A stretch of DNA of 64,000 bases from the NCBI GenBank assembly GCA_029582165.1, contig CM055875.1, positions 29,282,644 to 29,346,643 on the forward strand, read 5' to 3'. Position 1 is the stretch's first letter, and each line of letters starts with the position of its first letter. Made by a program: the position numbers and the translations under genes. Below are positions 1-11,401 of the stretch, in pieces. The DNA is from Portulaca oleracea (taxonomy: Eukaryota; Streptophyta; Magnoliopsida; Caryophyllales; Portulacaceae). A model generated the notes under the pieces. That model did no database searches, had not been told where the DNA came from, and saw nothing but the letters and a program-made list of their open reading frames with translations.

Positions 1-27
1 GTGCCTTTAAGGATAAGCATGTGTACT

Positions 28-648
28 TAGGGATGGCAATGGGGCTGGGAATCCCCGAACCCGTCGGGGCCCCGCACCGCTCTGGGGAAAAATCTCCGCC
101 CCATCTGGGGATGGGGACGGGGACGGGGACGATTTTCCAAAATCCGCTCGGGGACGGGGCGGGGATGGGGACAAAATTTTCCCCATCCCCGTCCCCATTT
201 TCCCCGCCGGGGTGAATTCCTCATCCCCATCCACGAATCTCCATCCCCGAAAATGTTAAAATACCAAATAACCTTTATTCAAATTTAATATATATATTAA
301 TGGGAAGGACAAAGTAATAATTTTCCAATTTATTATCACTTGTTGATGTATTATTGTTTAATTTTGATGTATTATTACTTGAGCAAGTTAAATACGTTGG
401 ATTTTGAACATGTTAAAAACCGGGTTTGATTAAAAACCGGATCTGATTAAAATTTAGTTAAATTTAGGATAGTTTTAAAAAATCCACGTTGGATCCTCGT
501 TGGGGATGGGGAGTCCGCGGGGATGGGGATGGGGCAAGAATCATTCCCCGAAGCGGGGATGGGGACGGGGATGGGGATGAGTTTTGGGAGCGGGGATGGG
601 GACGGGGGTATACTCCCCCATCCCCGATCCGCCCCGTTGCCATCCCTA
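28..648. mobile_element. Non-autonomous hAT element with G-rich ends
   Basis: The element starts TAGGGATGGCAA and ends with its inverted complement TTGCCATCCCTA, so the terminal inverted repeats are at least 12 bp, and about 17 of the outer 18 bases pair. It is flanked by an exact 8-bp target duplication TGTGTACT (20-27 and 649-656), which is diagnostic of the hAT superfamily. The outer ~170 bp on each side are runs of GGGGAYGGGG units. The core is AT-rich and has no transposase, so it depends on an autonomous partner. It sits inside an RRM coding sequence. Reading frames through the GGGGA repeats are compositional artefacts. Confidence 0.93.
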
Positions 649-656
649 TGTGTACT

Positions 657-1552
657 TCGTTTTTATTGATAATCTCCCAATCAATATGGACTACATGAGG
701 CTCAAAAGTTTATTTAGCAAGTTTGGTGGTGTTATTGATGCATATACTCCTACAAAAGTTGGAAAAAATGGTAGGAAATTTGGCTTTGTGCGGTATGCAA
801 ACAGGGTTGAGGGGAGAAAGGCCATTAACGAGATGAACCTTAAAATTGTTGAACACAGGAGGGTCTTTGTGTCCTGGGCCAAATTCGATAAAAATCAAGC
901 TGGTAAACCTCATGCAATTACCAAATATGTTCAGAAGTGGATTCCCAAGAAAAGGGATGATGGGGCCCTCGTTTCGAATTATGTGCACATCTCGTCCCCC
1001 TATGGGATTAATTTTGAGAATGCTGATACGATCGTGCCCGACTCTATTGAGACTTCTAATTGTGATGGATCTGGGGATGTTTCCAGCAAAACCATTACAG
1101 ATCCTATTAATGTTGTTTTGAAGAGCAATAAGCACGCAAGCATGTTGACTTATAAGGATGCTCTTTTGAGTGGTCCCAAAACCGATCAGGTGGTGGTTAA
1201 GGATCAGGGAGTTGACTCTGACAGTGACCACACTCTCAGCATCTTGGTTGAATCCCTTGATGATGTGGCCGAGCGTGACTTACTTGCTAACCTTGAGGAT
1301 TCCATCATTGATGCTTCGAAGGGAAAAGTCAGGGGTAAGAGAAAGAAGAACATATTAATGAAAGCTAACTGGCAGCAAGTCAGAGAAGCAACTGTTCGTG
1401 GCCATAAGGATGGTCAGAAAATTAGGATGGCTAGACGAGCGAATAGTTTGGAAGTTGACAGTCTTGACGACATCAATGCTAAGATAGATCGTTTAGCTGG
1501 GAGTATAGGCAACGATATTGGCGTGCGATTCCCAGATGATCCACCAAGGTGA
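657..1552 (+). pseudogene. RRM-domain protein, retroposon-like copy 1, split by a hAT element
   Basis: If the hAT element and one target-duplication copy are removed, bases 3-27 join 657 onward in one open frame (AFKDKHVYFVFIDNLPIN) that runs to the TGA after 1552. The N-terminal ~85 residues form an RNA-recognition motif: RNP2-like VFIDNL, and RNP1-like GFVRYA near 780-800. The rest is a charged, unstructured tail ending IGVRFPDDPPR. There are no introns in the visible 0.9 kb. The true start lies before the window. The insertion (621 bp plus 8) shifts frame and adds stops, although an ATG inside the element (584) opens a frame into the RRM part. The 3' flank ends in a short A-run near 1740, like copy 2 at 25140-25993. 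It could be a LINE ORF1 or a retroposed host RNA-binding protein; I cannot choose between them. Confidence 0.7.
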
Positions 1553-1741
1553 TGTTTTGATCTTTTAGCAGCGCGTTTTGAGTTGTGTTGTTTTTGGCAG
1601 TCGTAGGTGTGATCGTCCTTCTGTGTTTTTATGTTGGCAGTGTTTGGTTGTATTTTTTTGGAGGTGATTGATTGCTGTTTTTTGGGGTTTGCTGTGATTT
1701 GTAAAACTTTTTAACCTTTTGCCTACCAATTATAAAAAAAA
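1553..1741 (+). repeat. 3' tail and A-run of RRM retroposon copy 1
   Basis: This T/G-rich untranslated stretch follows the RRM stop codon and ends in CCAATTATAAAAAAAA. Copy 2 ends in the closely similar GCAAATTATAAAAAAAA about 170 bp after its own stop. The shared tail plus A-run suggests insertion by target-primed reverse transcription. No clear target duplication could be defined because the 5' end lies outside the window. Confidence 0.45.
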
Positions 1742-2346
1742 TACGTAAGACGTAACTTTTCTTGATTAGTTTGAATCTAATTAGCAAACTTGGTGTAGCT
1801 ATGAATGATGTTTTGGTTGGGTGATAGGATTATAAAAATGCAACTGTTTGGTGTGTGTGGATGACAACAGACAACTAGTTTATAATGGTTGAAAGTCTCT
1901 AATTGAGTTATACACTACCATATAAAATTCCATTGTATCTTCTTGTGTGATCCAACTACTCAAAAGCTAAGCATGAAAACTAAAAACCAAACGTCATTTA
2001 CTCATTTCAATTTAAAAAATCAGGGAATTAGAAGTCGTTTAATTAGCAGCCGCAGTAGTTAAACCTCACGACTTTTTAACAAATCTATTTGTCTTAAAAT
2101 AAATAAAAAAAATCCAATGGCATACCGCGTAAATAACCCCTGAAACGATGCCCAATTCCCACCGAGCTGGGCCTACTTATAGTTCTGTCTATCAGTACTA
2201 GCCGTTCCCAGCTGTGTTGAACCCTTCAATCAATCATCTTCCCAATTTCTAGAGAGAGAAACTGAGTCACCCCACCCACCCACCCACCACCGCACCGTGT
2301 CTGAAATCGTAGAGAGAGAAAGCTAGAGAAGGGAGGAACCCTAACA
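1742..2346 (+). promoter_or_regulatory. Upstream region and 5' UTR of the RALF gene
   Basis: No gene is seen here. The proximal part (about 2170-2346) changes from AT-rich to CT/GA-rich: it has a CTTATAG element near 2176 that may act as a weak TATA box, an ACCC(A)-rich stretch near 2262-2290 and GAGAGAGAAA tracts at 2251 and 2312. Plant 5' UTRs often have such GA/CT tracts. The start codon context is AACAATGGCC. The transcription start is not established. Confidence 0.35.
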
Positions 2347-2718
2347 ATGGCCGACACTAGAAACCTGGTGAGGCTCCTCGCCGTAGGATTACTGATATGC
2401 AGCAGCGCATTCTTCTTCATCTCATCCGTTGATGCAGGCGGTGAGTTCGAGGCAGCGAGTTGGATCGGGTCCGGATCGGGTCTGGGGGGCTGCAAGGGTA
2501 CCGTCGGAGAGTGTCTGGGTTTCGGTGAAGAGTTCGAGATGGACTCGGAAGTACACAGGCGCATATTAGCAACTTCCAACTACATCAGCTACGGTGCGCT
2601 CAACAGGAACAGAGTTCCCTGCTCAAGGCGTGGGGCTTCTTACTACAACTGCAGACCTGGAGCTCAGGCTAACCCTTACACCCGTGGCTGCAGTGCTATT
2701 ACCAGATGCAAACGCTAA
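2347..2718 (+). CDS. RALF22: RALF22/33-type rapid alkalinization factor precursor
   Basis: This single-exon gene encodes a 123-residue secreted peptide-hormone precursor. A hydrophobic signal peptide covers residues 1 to about 29 (cleavage near SSVDA/GG). An acidic propeptide follows, then the dibasic S1P-type site RRIL before ATSN at about residue 75. The mature peptide has the YISY motif needed by the family for receptor binding, the conserved block PCSRRGASYYNC, and four cysteines that form two disulfides in known RALFs; it ends in ITRCKR. Length and layout match Arabidopsis RALF22, 23 and 33. Such peptides act in the apoplast on FERONIA-family receptor kinases with LRX or LLG partners, inhibit proton pumping and restrain growth. 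RALF22 is preferred over its paralogs because of the neighbouring REF/SRPP and CPA genes. Start choice is clear: first ATG, followed at once by a signal peptide. Confidence 0.95.
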   Translation: MADTRNLVRLLAVGLLICSSAFFFISSVDAGGEFEAASWIGSGSGLGGCKGTVGECLGFGEEFEMDSEVHRRILATSNYISYGALNRNRVPCSRRGASYYNCRPGAQANPYTRGCSAITRCKR

Positions 2719-4379
2719 GTCTCCCCCCTCTTTCTTCTCTCTTCTCTTTCTCATCAGAAAGGAAAATGAACAAAAATGGAAAATTGTAATTGTAATTGTA
2801 TTTTTATTTTTATTTTTGGGTATTTAAGTTTCTTATTTATTATTATTATTATTATGATTGTTATTATTATTATGATTATGATTATGATTCGGGGTTTGTT
2901 TGGTATACATGGATAAAGAGGAACTGCGATTGAGATATGTGGTGGATTCATTGTCATATATTTTTCTTATTTTCTCTGAATCTGGTGTATTATACATAAT
3001 TCTTTTGGGTTTTTTTGTCTGTAATTGGTAGGTTTACTTGTATCTGGAATTCTGGAATGATGGGCTGATGATTGTGTCTATTATTAGAAGTGGGTAAATT
3101 AAAGTTGAGATATGTTTGTGTTGCTTTTGTGTGGAACCATGGCAATGGGTGATTCTGTAGAGATTGAGTTCTGGGGTTCCTAGAAATGCAATTGCTTGGC
3201 CTGTATTTAGATAATTGCTTTAATGGGTGGTTTCTAATTTCTTGGAAGTTTCCAGCTGAGTGCTCCTTGAATTTTGTCCTTTATTTTTATTTCCCCCTTT
3301 AGTTTTGACATTGACTTTGGGGCATTGAAGGAGGTTATCTACTTGGTTTTTCAAAATTTGAATGGTTGATAGCCCCTTTACCTTGCCTTTGATCAAGGAA
3401 AAAGAATAGTTGGTGTTTGGTGGGGGTGGGCAAAAGCAAGAAAAGCATATATGTGAAAAAGGGGATTTCAGAGAGGAGGGGGTTTCCAAACTTCAAATAG
3501 GATCTGTCATCTAATATGTATATGCATAGAATAAGGATGAGTATCCAGAAATACTGGCAAGGATAACTTTCTGCCAGAAAGAAGGGAGTTTGCAGCTTTG
3601 TTGCTTTGATTAGTTCCTTTAATTTTGGGATTAGCTATTCATATGATGAGGTTTCAGATTTAAGGTGCCTTTGATACTTTGTTCCTGGAAAAAGATTTTT
3701 ATGCAAAAACTTTCCCTACCTTCAGATTAACTACAAGCAAAAATAGAAATTTTGTCAGCTTGAAATAATTGACTGATTTTCCTAGAAAAGTTTTCCAGTC
3801 AAATTTGCCATTAGGAATCAGTCATAGTTGTCAAGCAAGCTCAAACTCTTCTAATCTAGTACCCTCTTTCAGTTAGCTTGCAACCCGTGATTTCTATCTA
3901 GCTGGAAGCCTTAATTATAAACTTATTAAAATGTATCTTGATTCTAGTGATTATGGTTTCAGTATGATTAGTTACTAGGGGTTATCTTCTTCTGTTATGA
4001 GAACTTGGTTAATTTGATTGATTACTTTGTGGGTGGTTGATCTTAGGCTTGCTAATCAAGATTGACCAAGTCTCACTTTAGAAAATAGTTATGATTTCTT
4101 TTTGCTTGCTTTTGCTGTATCATGCATTTTCTTCTTCCATGGATTCTTTTTTTCCTGACAATGAAAAAGTGATTGGTGGGAGGAACATAGAAAGAGGGTG
4201 GGCGACTTTTATGTGGGAAGAATTGAAAGGTTGTTACCAGCTGTGGAAGTGGATTAATGAGGTGGCAGAATAAGCACAGTCTTTGTCATCTTATTAACAA
4301 GATTTATTTATGAGGTGGCAGAATAAGCATATGGTGTTTGTCCTGTATCAGTATGTAATTAAGGGAGAAACCAAACTTT
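2719..4379 (+). other. RALF 3' UTR and intergenic sequence
   Basis: The 3' UTR begins with a CT-rich stretch and then the ATT/ATG microsatellite at 2834-2888. Downstream DNA is AT-rich and shows no domain-bearing frame on either strand. No tRNA or transposon termini were recognised between 2900 and 4380. Confidence 0.5.
2834..2888. repeat. (ATT)n/(ATG)n microsatellite
   Basis: An imperfect trinucleotide array of TAT/TTA and ATG units lies in the likely RALF 3' UTR. It is a probable length-polymorphic site. Confidence 0.85.
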
Positions 4380-4382
4380 CCT

Positions 4383-4720
4383 ATCAAAATTATCCCCGCG
4401 CTTTACGCGGTAGATTGCGGTGTGGTATTACATCGCACTGTATTCTTTAATTTTTCATCATATTTCACTACACCACATCACAATTATTATCAATATCAAT
4501 ATCAATATCTCTCTTCACTTTTCTCCTCTGTTTTTCATATTCTCTCTTTTAATTTACTACACCTAACACAACTTTCACCACAACTCACTACACCTTTTCA
4601 AATTCCACTGCACCATTACCACGTTGCAACCAACCGTATAAAAGAACGAGGCCTTATGTCACTCTCAAGCTCTTGTAGGGAAAGACTTTTTCGGAAAAGT
4701 CTTTCTTGAAAAATTACCAA
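4383..4720. repeat. Degenerate MITE-like repeat with GTGGTA-type subterminal motifs
   Basis: The left part is rich in GCGGT/GTGGTA words and the right part carries their complements (CACTACACC, CACCACAACTCAC), ending near AAAAGAACGAGGCCT. The word set and the AAAAGAAC..GCCT end resemble the hAT-type MITE at 15807-16101. Neither terminus nor a target duplication could be fixed, so the limits are approximate. Confidence 0.35.
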
Positions 4721-5451
4721 ACGCACCATAAAAAAAATACAAAGGGATCAGTGGTATAGTATGGCCATAGGTTAGGAAGTGTATGGCCTTATAGTTATGG
4801 GTAATGAAAAGGAGTTGGAAAGGAGTTGGTTTGAGCTTGTATATTTGTCATGGAAAGGAGTGTAAATTGTGCAGCAATCTTAACAAATTAAGAATAGAGA
4901 TTCCATTAAATTGGGTTGGAGGATGATTTAAGATTTGAGGCAATTCTGATCAAAGTTATTTTATGAAATTATTAGTAATATTTATGTTAAAATTTTATTG
5001 TAATATAGTTTATTAGTTATAGTAAAATATTCAAAAAGTCATTTTGAAGGAACAATCAAAACCTTCCTCATAATTTTAGTTGTGCAACATATACTTTCAA
5101 TAGTTAATTTGAAATTATATAATCTTAATTAGTTCACGTTTGTTGTGATAATTGGCTTGGCATTAGATATGATTTTGTATGGCTATTATAAAATGAAAAC
5201 GCTTTAATATAATATTTCACTGAAATTATTCTAAAAGTCATGAACATTTATTTAAAGGTAAATTGGATTGAATATGATAAATATAGGGATCAAGATAATG
5301 GTAAGTTGAATTTTAGAAATGTATTGTGATATTTTAGAATATTATAATTCAATATGTAATAGTCTAAAATACTACAATCTAATATGTAACAGTTTGGAAC
5401 AATACAATCCAGTATATTATAGTTTAGACTATTTGAATACAATATATTAAA
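4721..5451. other. AT-rich intergenic sequence, no gene seen
   Basis: No coding frame of note is present. A loosely repeated motif around ATAGTTTAGAATAYTAYAAT recurs between about 5320 and 5440, suggesting degenerate short tandem duplication. Confidence 0.4.
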
Positions 5452-5459
5452 ATTACGGA

Positions 5460-6322
5460 CAGGGACGAAGCCAGACCAGCAGACCTAAATGTTAAGGGGG
5501 GCAATTATTATAATACTTCTTCTATTATGTCAAAAAGCCCATAATAGCTGAAAAACTTAATTTTTCAACTTAGATTGTAATAGATTAAAGTTAAATGTCT
5601 CATTAAACCTCATTTGCTTCTTTTCCATGGATTAGTAGGTGAGGAACGATTTCTAAATCTTGGGTCAATTAGAACCAATTTCTCTAAATTGCAATATTTA
5701 GAGTAAGACTGCTACATCTGATCTTTCCATATCCCACCTAGGCGGGACTTTGGAGTATTGATTTTGATTTTCTATTATGTCCAAAGATATTACTAAATTG
5801 TAAATAATATATAGGAAAAAGAATAATGATACATAACTAAATTGTAAATAATGTAATTTATTTACCAATAAATCTATTTTTTCTAATGTACTACCTCAAC
5901 TATTCAAACATACTACATAATAAATAAATACATAAATAAATAAATTTTTATTTCATTTCCTTCACATAATCACATTAATAAGTAAACAAGTTTTAGATTA
6001 CTTATTGACTACACTTAAATTAATAATACTATAGGTTCAAGAATAAAATTTATTGGTCTTTTATTAATATTTTTTAATTATTTTAATTATTTGCTATAAT
6101 TGCACATATATTTCTTAGGGTATGTGAAAAGGAGGAAGGAAAAATGCATGAAATGACAAAGTAAAATGGAAATGACCTTGCTAAGAATCGAACCCACAAC
6201 CTACCCTTTGAAAATGAGGACTCCACCAACTGCTATGATAAATAGATGGGCATAATCTATATTAATTTGGTGAAAGCAGGGGGCCAATTGCCCCTTTATG
6301 CTCCAATGTAGCTCCGTCCCTG
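5460..6322. mobile_element. Non-autonomous hAT element (CAGGGACG ends)
   Basis: The ends CAGGGACGAAGCC (left) and the complement of GCTCCGTCCCTG (right) form an imperfect terminal inverted repeat. Flanks ATTACGGA (5452-5459) and ATTTCGGA (6323-6330) match at 7 of 8 bases, as expected for an aged 8-bp hAT target duplication. CAGGGRCGGAGCC-type ends are common on plant hAT-like repeats. The interior is AT-rich, has no transposase frame, and holds a tRNA-like segment (6176-6252). Confidence 0.75.
6176..6252 (-). repeat. tRNA-derived segment inside the hAT element
   Basis: On the minus strand an A-box-like ATAGCAGTTGGTGGAGT is followed about 35 bases later by the B-box-like GGTTCGATTCT. This is the layout of a tRNA-derived SINE head or decayed tRNA. 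It lacks a closed acceptor stem, so it is not called as a tRNA gene. Confidence 0.45.
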
Positions 6323-6499
6323 ATTTCGGATTTTTACAATTATATGTGTCACATAGGAAAATCAACCCTTTTAGTGCTACTTAGGACAACTATCGATGCC
6401 AATGCACTGAAATCCAATGATTTAATAAGTTAACTTGTTGTGATATATTTCTAAGTTGGATTTGCCATTATCTCAATCCTTATAATTCATGTTACAAAA

Positions 6500-6660
6500 T
6501 GGGCTATTTGTTAGGCACTAGGTAGTTCAAGGTTCGATTCTTTGGGAAACATTTTCTTCTTATCAATTGTGAGAGTGTTGTCAGTGGGAGGTAGGGCTAG
6601 ATTTAGACATTGACACCCCGTACCTTGTCCACTAGCAGCTTATTGCGTTAACAAGCTATA
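6500..6660 (+). repeat. Possible SINE-like (tRNA-derived) fragment
   Basis: AAGGTTCGATTCTTTGGGAAAC resembles the B-box region of plant tRNA-derived SINEs of the Au type; a compatible A-box lies about 35 bases upstream but is poor. The 3' limit is uncertain. Two T/A-rich stretches and a 19-base A-run (about 6846-6864) follow downstream. Confidence 0.3.
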
Positions 6661-7073
6661 ATAGAGAGGCAAGATGCTATTAGGTTGGATTATTTATTAC
6701 CTACATAAAAATGTGACTTTATGACAAATTTTCTTTTTAAATTTTATGTAACAGTGGGGTAAAATAATTTATGGGTTATTGAAAAAAAATAATAATGTGT
6801 TTTGATAGAAGGGTCCTTAAATATTTGATGGTTGTTTATCCAAGTAAAAAAAAAAAAAAAAAAAGGTGGCATGGTGAAAGGGATCCACTAACCATGTCAT
6901 TGACAATATTAAGGTAGAAAATGTGTGCAAAGTATGATTGTGATGGGTGGAATATTGGTGGCCCTGGAACTTTATATTTATTTATACATTAATTGCATTG
7001 TGGAAATTATTAATAGTTATGTACCTCTCTCATGACTACAGCCCATCACATGGGAAGGGTGTACCTAATCATT

Positions 7074-7075
<2 letters not shown>

Positions 7076-7120
<45 letters not shown>
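7076..7120. repeat. (GA)n microsatellite
   Basis: An uninterrupted AG dinucleotide array of about 45 bp. It is intergenic, with no coding frame next to it. Confidence 0.95.
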
Positions 7121-7123
<3 letters not shown>

Positions 7124-7457
7124 TAAATGTTTGATCTTTGAGGAGTTGGTTTGTGATGTTGAGCTATTTGTTTATTGCAAATTTGCAATGGAAAGGGTCC
7201 ATCCTAAGTTTTGGTACACAATACTAAACCGGGTTGTGGAGTAATGGAGTTAGAGCAATAGTGTGTGAATCGTTATTTGACTAACAACAATTTGTGGAGA
7301 ACGGACTCTCTCAACCCTTGTCCTCTTACATTTCAGTTAGACAAAAATAACATTTTAGATAGATAATAGCAGCTTATATAATAGATAATGATTTATGTAA
7401 CAAATAATAGATAGATGTACCAAATAATGGACAATAGCAATTTATGTAATAGACAAT

Positions 7458-8023
7458 GGCAGACATACGACCATCTTCCTAACTTGTTCCTCGTTGGTGT
7501 AGTTATTTCTAAGTGACTTGAGGTGGTTAGCGATGCTGCTGAATCTCTTGTACATCTCTTTAATAGATTTATTTTCTTCCATTTGAAAAGCCTCATACTT
7601 CTGGACTAGAATGTCAACTTTGATGTCCTTTACTTAGCTTGTGCCTTCGTATGAGGTTGTCAAGTAGTCCCAAACCTGTTTGGCATTTTCACAGTTAGAA
7701 ACACGTTCAAAATCATTGGAACTCAAACTGCAATAAACTAGATTTAGAGCCCGAGTATTTTTCTTCAATGGTTCAAGATCTGTAGTCGACATCTCAGATC
7801 TTTTCTTTGGGACATCATTATTATCACTGTCTTTCTTCGTAGGAGTGGGAAAATCTCCCTTAGTGACTACAATCCATAAGTTCTCATCTTGATCTTTGAG
7901 AAATATTTTCATCTGTCTCTTCCACATCCTATAATTGTCACCAGTAAGAAGTGGAGCTTTTGTCCACGAACGTCCTTGAGGAGCTTCATTTGTGATGATA
8001 GCGGTCATGATCTTTTCCACCAT
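7458..8023 (-). pseudogene. Ty1/Copia gag remnant
   Basis: The minus-strand frame starts at 8023 and shows typical Copia Gag features: an N-terminal LTGDNYRMWKRQMKIFL block, then WDYLTTSYEGTS. An in-frame TAA at about 7638 replaces an expected Gln. The same frame then resumes and continues to KEMYKRFSSIANHL and finally CLP near 7458, where Gag homology stops. No zinc knuckle, protease or pol follows, so the element is truncated. Just upstream on the same strand lies GATATCAAAGCGGG, which looks like a primer-binding site, and then an LTR. The copy is dead and cannot be related in detail to the Copia at 16654-21753. Confidence 0.8.
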
Positions 8024-8064
8024 TGGTTAAACTCTTGAATTTGTGGACCCGCTTTGATATCAAT

Positions 8065-8950
8065 TGAAATAACCCTAGAGGGGTGTGAATAGAGTTGTTA
8101 TGAATTTCTGCACTTTATCAACACAAACTCGTTAAATAGCACTTGTATAAATTGAATAATACTTCTTTTATTGAATTGAACTTGAAATAAAAATAGAATA
8201 GAAGAGATCAGAAACTCAGCAATATCAGGACTGTTGAGGTCCTCAATATTGCTTACAGGGGGTGAACTCTTAGGAAGAAGTTCTGTCAGTGGAGTCTTTC
8301 TAATGAGGCTTTATTCGAGCTATCAAGAGGCCTCAAAAATGAGACGATTAAAGTATTTAACACACCTAAAGCGAGAACACTTTCTCACTCTAGAAACACA
8401 GCCCTTGCGGCCCTCACCAGTTTACAATCAACTGGCTACAAACTCACAACTACCTCCCAGTGGCTACAACTCGGAACACTTTCTCACAATATTCTTACAA
8501 CTCGGAATTCTCAAACCAAAATTCCTATAATCGATTTTCTTGCTTGGAAATCGTTGAGTCTCTCTTAAAAGGTTGATTGTGTTTATGCTTGAGTACTTCT
8601 ACAACAACGTTCCATTTCCTTTAGAGGATGATTGTTTCCTTTCTTGAGTTAATCTTCAATATTCTCATATTTGGCAATTTCAAGCGATTTTTTCCTTTCC
8701 TTTTGGCATCTGAAAAAGAGAAATAATCAGTTACAATGTGAATGCAGAATCGGAAAGAATAAAATAGAGATATGATATGGATAACTTCCCTGATTTAATT
8801 TCGACTGTGATCTTTCAAACAAAATTTTCGTACTGAGACTGCTGCTGAAACTGGAGGTCCTCACTGCTGGATATGCTGAGGTCCTCAGAGCAGCGTTGAA
8901 ATTCTTCAATAATTTTCGGTAAATATTTACCTCCCTTCATTTATTAAAGA
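8065..8950 (-). mobile_element. 5' LTR (approximate) of the truncated Copia element
   Basis: The plus-strand sequence TGAAATAACCC starts right next to the primer-binding-like GATATCAAAGC of the minus-strand gag remnant, so this DNA is the 5' LTR of that element. The LTR core includes CCTAGAGGGGTG. Its far end was not fixed because the 3' LTR and target duplication are missing; 8950 is an estimate. Short reading frames here are non-coding. Confidence 0.5.
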
Positions 8951-9119
8951 GTTGTTGGGATGTGGCCATTATTTTTAAAACCGGATGGTTGGGACTACAT
9001 TTTTTCCCTACTTTAGGCTTCCCTATCATGCGAAAAGTTGGCAGTAAGATGACTTTTCAACTATTTTTAGCTAGAATTCGATGAAATATGTAGACTTGGG
9101 AAAACATATCCGAAATCTA

Positions 9120-9420
9120 ATCCGCTGAATCCGAACACAAACCACACCTGAATGTGGAGGGGGGGCAGTCTGTATTCGAACCCAGATCAAATTGATCCAA
9201 ACCTCAACCTGAAAGTTAACCAAACAAGAAAGACATCTAAAATAATCCGAACAGACCTGAGCCCAAACCGAGTCATGCAAACCCGATTAAACGCGGATCC
9301 AAGAAAGGTCCAAACCAAATTACCTGACCCGATAACACATCCGAATCGAATTACACCCGAGTCGAATTGGAACCAACTCGATTTACACCCAAACCAAATT
9401 ATACCCGATTTGGAGTAGTT
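9120..9420. repeat. Degenerate ACCCGA/CCAAACC-rich repeat
   Basis: The stretch is dominated by degenerate repeats around ACCCGAAYCCAAACC in 6-12 base steps. It looks like a decayed simple repeat of the kind that forms the ends of some plant hAT-like elements. No clear terminal inverted repeat or target duplication was found. Reading frames on both strands are repeat artefacts. Confidence 0.4.
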
Positions 9421-9840
9421 ACATGGAAAATTTGAAATTGATAATACCCTTTGATAATTGTATCTTTGGGCATTATCCAAATCCCTTTTATAATAATTCA
9501 CATTAATCTGATAACTTAATCGTTAAATTTACTAGACACAATTCTTATTTGACCCGTCTTTAACTATCTGCTACTTGAAACTGTTATCTGCCATCTAAAT
9601 CACTATCCACTATATAAATTGATGTCCGCTATCTAAAATGAAAATATCGCCGAATAAGGCCTAGCTAAACCATAAATCAAATCAAGATTGGTAGTAGTAC
9701 TTCATCGGATTCCATAAGTTTTCTCTTCTGCAGTCGAGAAGGATGAAGAAATGGATTTAGAGGATGATGAAGACAGAAAGAGAGTTCAAGAGTGAAAAAA
9801 ATAAAACTAAACGAAAAACTAGGACATTTACATCTTATTA

Positions 9841-10414
9841 AGGGCTTGTTTGGTTCAATTAGAGAGGATTGGAATGGAATGAAACCTGATAGGAATGGAA
9901 TGTGACTTGATTCTTTGACATCATGAGTTTGGTTGATTAAAGGAATGAAATTAATATTATTGTAATTGTTTGATCTAAATATAGAGTAAAGTTAAATAAT
10001 AATAATAATAAATAATAATAATAATGTCAAATTAATTTTTAATTTTTAATTTTCAATTTTTAATATTTTAACTTTATTATTATTTTAATTTTAATTTTAT
10101 TATTTTTTAAATTTAATTTTAATTTTAATTTTTATTTTTATTGGAAATGGGTTCAAAGGTGAATTATTGGAAAATATGAAAATAACCTTATTGGTATAAA
10201 AAAAATTATTTTTGAAGATAAATATTGATATTTTAAGAAATGAGATATGAACTCTCCCACAAAGGAGAGGTATCAAGTCCCCTCAAATAGGGGGAACTTG
10301 ATTCCTATAGATATGAAGTTTTATTCCTTAAGTTTTCAACCAAACATAAAATAAAGGAAGTTGATACATTTAGGTATGAAGTTTCATTCCACAATCTCCA
10401 ACCAAATATACCCT
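9841..10414. mobile_element. AT-rich MITE with AGGG..TGTTTGGTT ends
   Basis: The left end AGGGCTTGTTTGGTT is followed by GGATTGGAATGGAATG. The right end is the complement AACCAAATATACCCT preceded by CATTCC words. The interior is extremely AT-rich with AAT/ATT repeats. The same layout occurs at 40062-44683. No convincing target duplication could be read (flanks CTTATTA and AATATCTT), so superfamily is left open; hAT or PIF/Harbinger-like are possible. Confidence 0.6.
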
Positions 10415-10594
10415 AATATCTTTCATTGGACTTGAGCCAAAATAACTCGAAAGTCAATCAAGTAGTACAAAATTGTCTTTGCTTCTGAAAGGGTTACAAC
10501 TTATCCAAGGAACCCTATAGCAAACTAGGAACATTACATATCATAGAATTCTTAAATGTGATAAAGTTAAAAGGTTACAAAACATACTCCCAAA

Positions 10595-11292
10595 TAGGGA
10601 TGGTAATAGGTCCTGGACCCGCCCCAAGCCCGCTCAACCCCGCCCCATTTAGGCGGGCCTGGGTCCAAAAATTGAATGGGTCCGGGTCGGGTCTGGGTCC
10701 AATTAAAAAAATGGCGGGCCCGGGTCTGGGTCTAGGCATGGACCCATGGATCCTACCCATGGACTTATCAAATTATATATATATATATATATAAAAATAT
10801 ATATATATATATATATGTATATATTAAATGAAAACCCTAGTGTGTTTGTATTCTTAGAGTTGTATAGTCCGATAATCATGAACTTCATGATTTTTTTTTG
10901 TGCATTTTAAGTTGTATGGTTGCATTCTTAGAGTTGATGTGTGGATGATTTTTGTAATGTTTTTATGTTGAATTTCGCTCATAGCTTGTACAATGAACTA
11001 GATGTTTTTATTGTGTTGAAAATTTGTGTATTTAAATAGAATAGTCATTATTATACAATTGCGTACGTATAAAATTAACCCGAAAAATGGATAAATCTAG
11101 TAAAAAAATACATAAGAGTGTTGGACCCAATAAGGACCCACTATGGACCCGTGGTCCCACGGACCCAGCGAGTCTGGGTCTGGGTCCAAGTATTGGGACC
11201 CACAGGGTCTCGGGGCGGGTCTGGGTCCAAAAAAATTTGGCGGGTCTGGGTTCAGATGGACCTGCCCCAAACCCTGCCCATTGTCATCCCCA
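10595..11292. mobile_element. Non-autonomous hAT element, second G-rich-end copy
   Basis: The start TAGGGATGGTAAT and the complement of ATTGTCATCCCCA form imperfect terminal inverted repeats. Both sides carry the exact 8-bp duplication CTCCCAAA (10587-10594 and 11293-11300). The ends are rich in GGGTCTGGGTCC words, the centre is AT-rich with a (TA)n tract at about 10777-10818, and no transposase is present. Its outer TAGGGATGGYAA matches the element at 28-648, so both were probably mobilised by related transposases. Confidence 0.9.
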
Positions 11293-11401
11293 CTCCCAAA
11301 TGCAAAGCTATGAACCCTAATCAACATTTGAAATTTATTCATTTTAACGATTAGGACTAGTATCTAGTCTAGTATTATAAATATGGTAGTAGATGTTGTA
11401 A

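Noticed and set aside
6176..6252. Functional tRNA gene
   Set aside because: A and B boxes are present but no acceptor stem or anticodon loop can be closed; also embedded in a hAT element.
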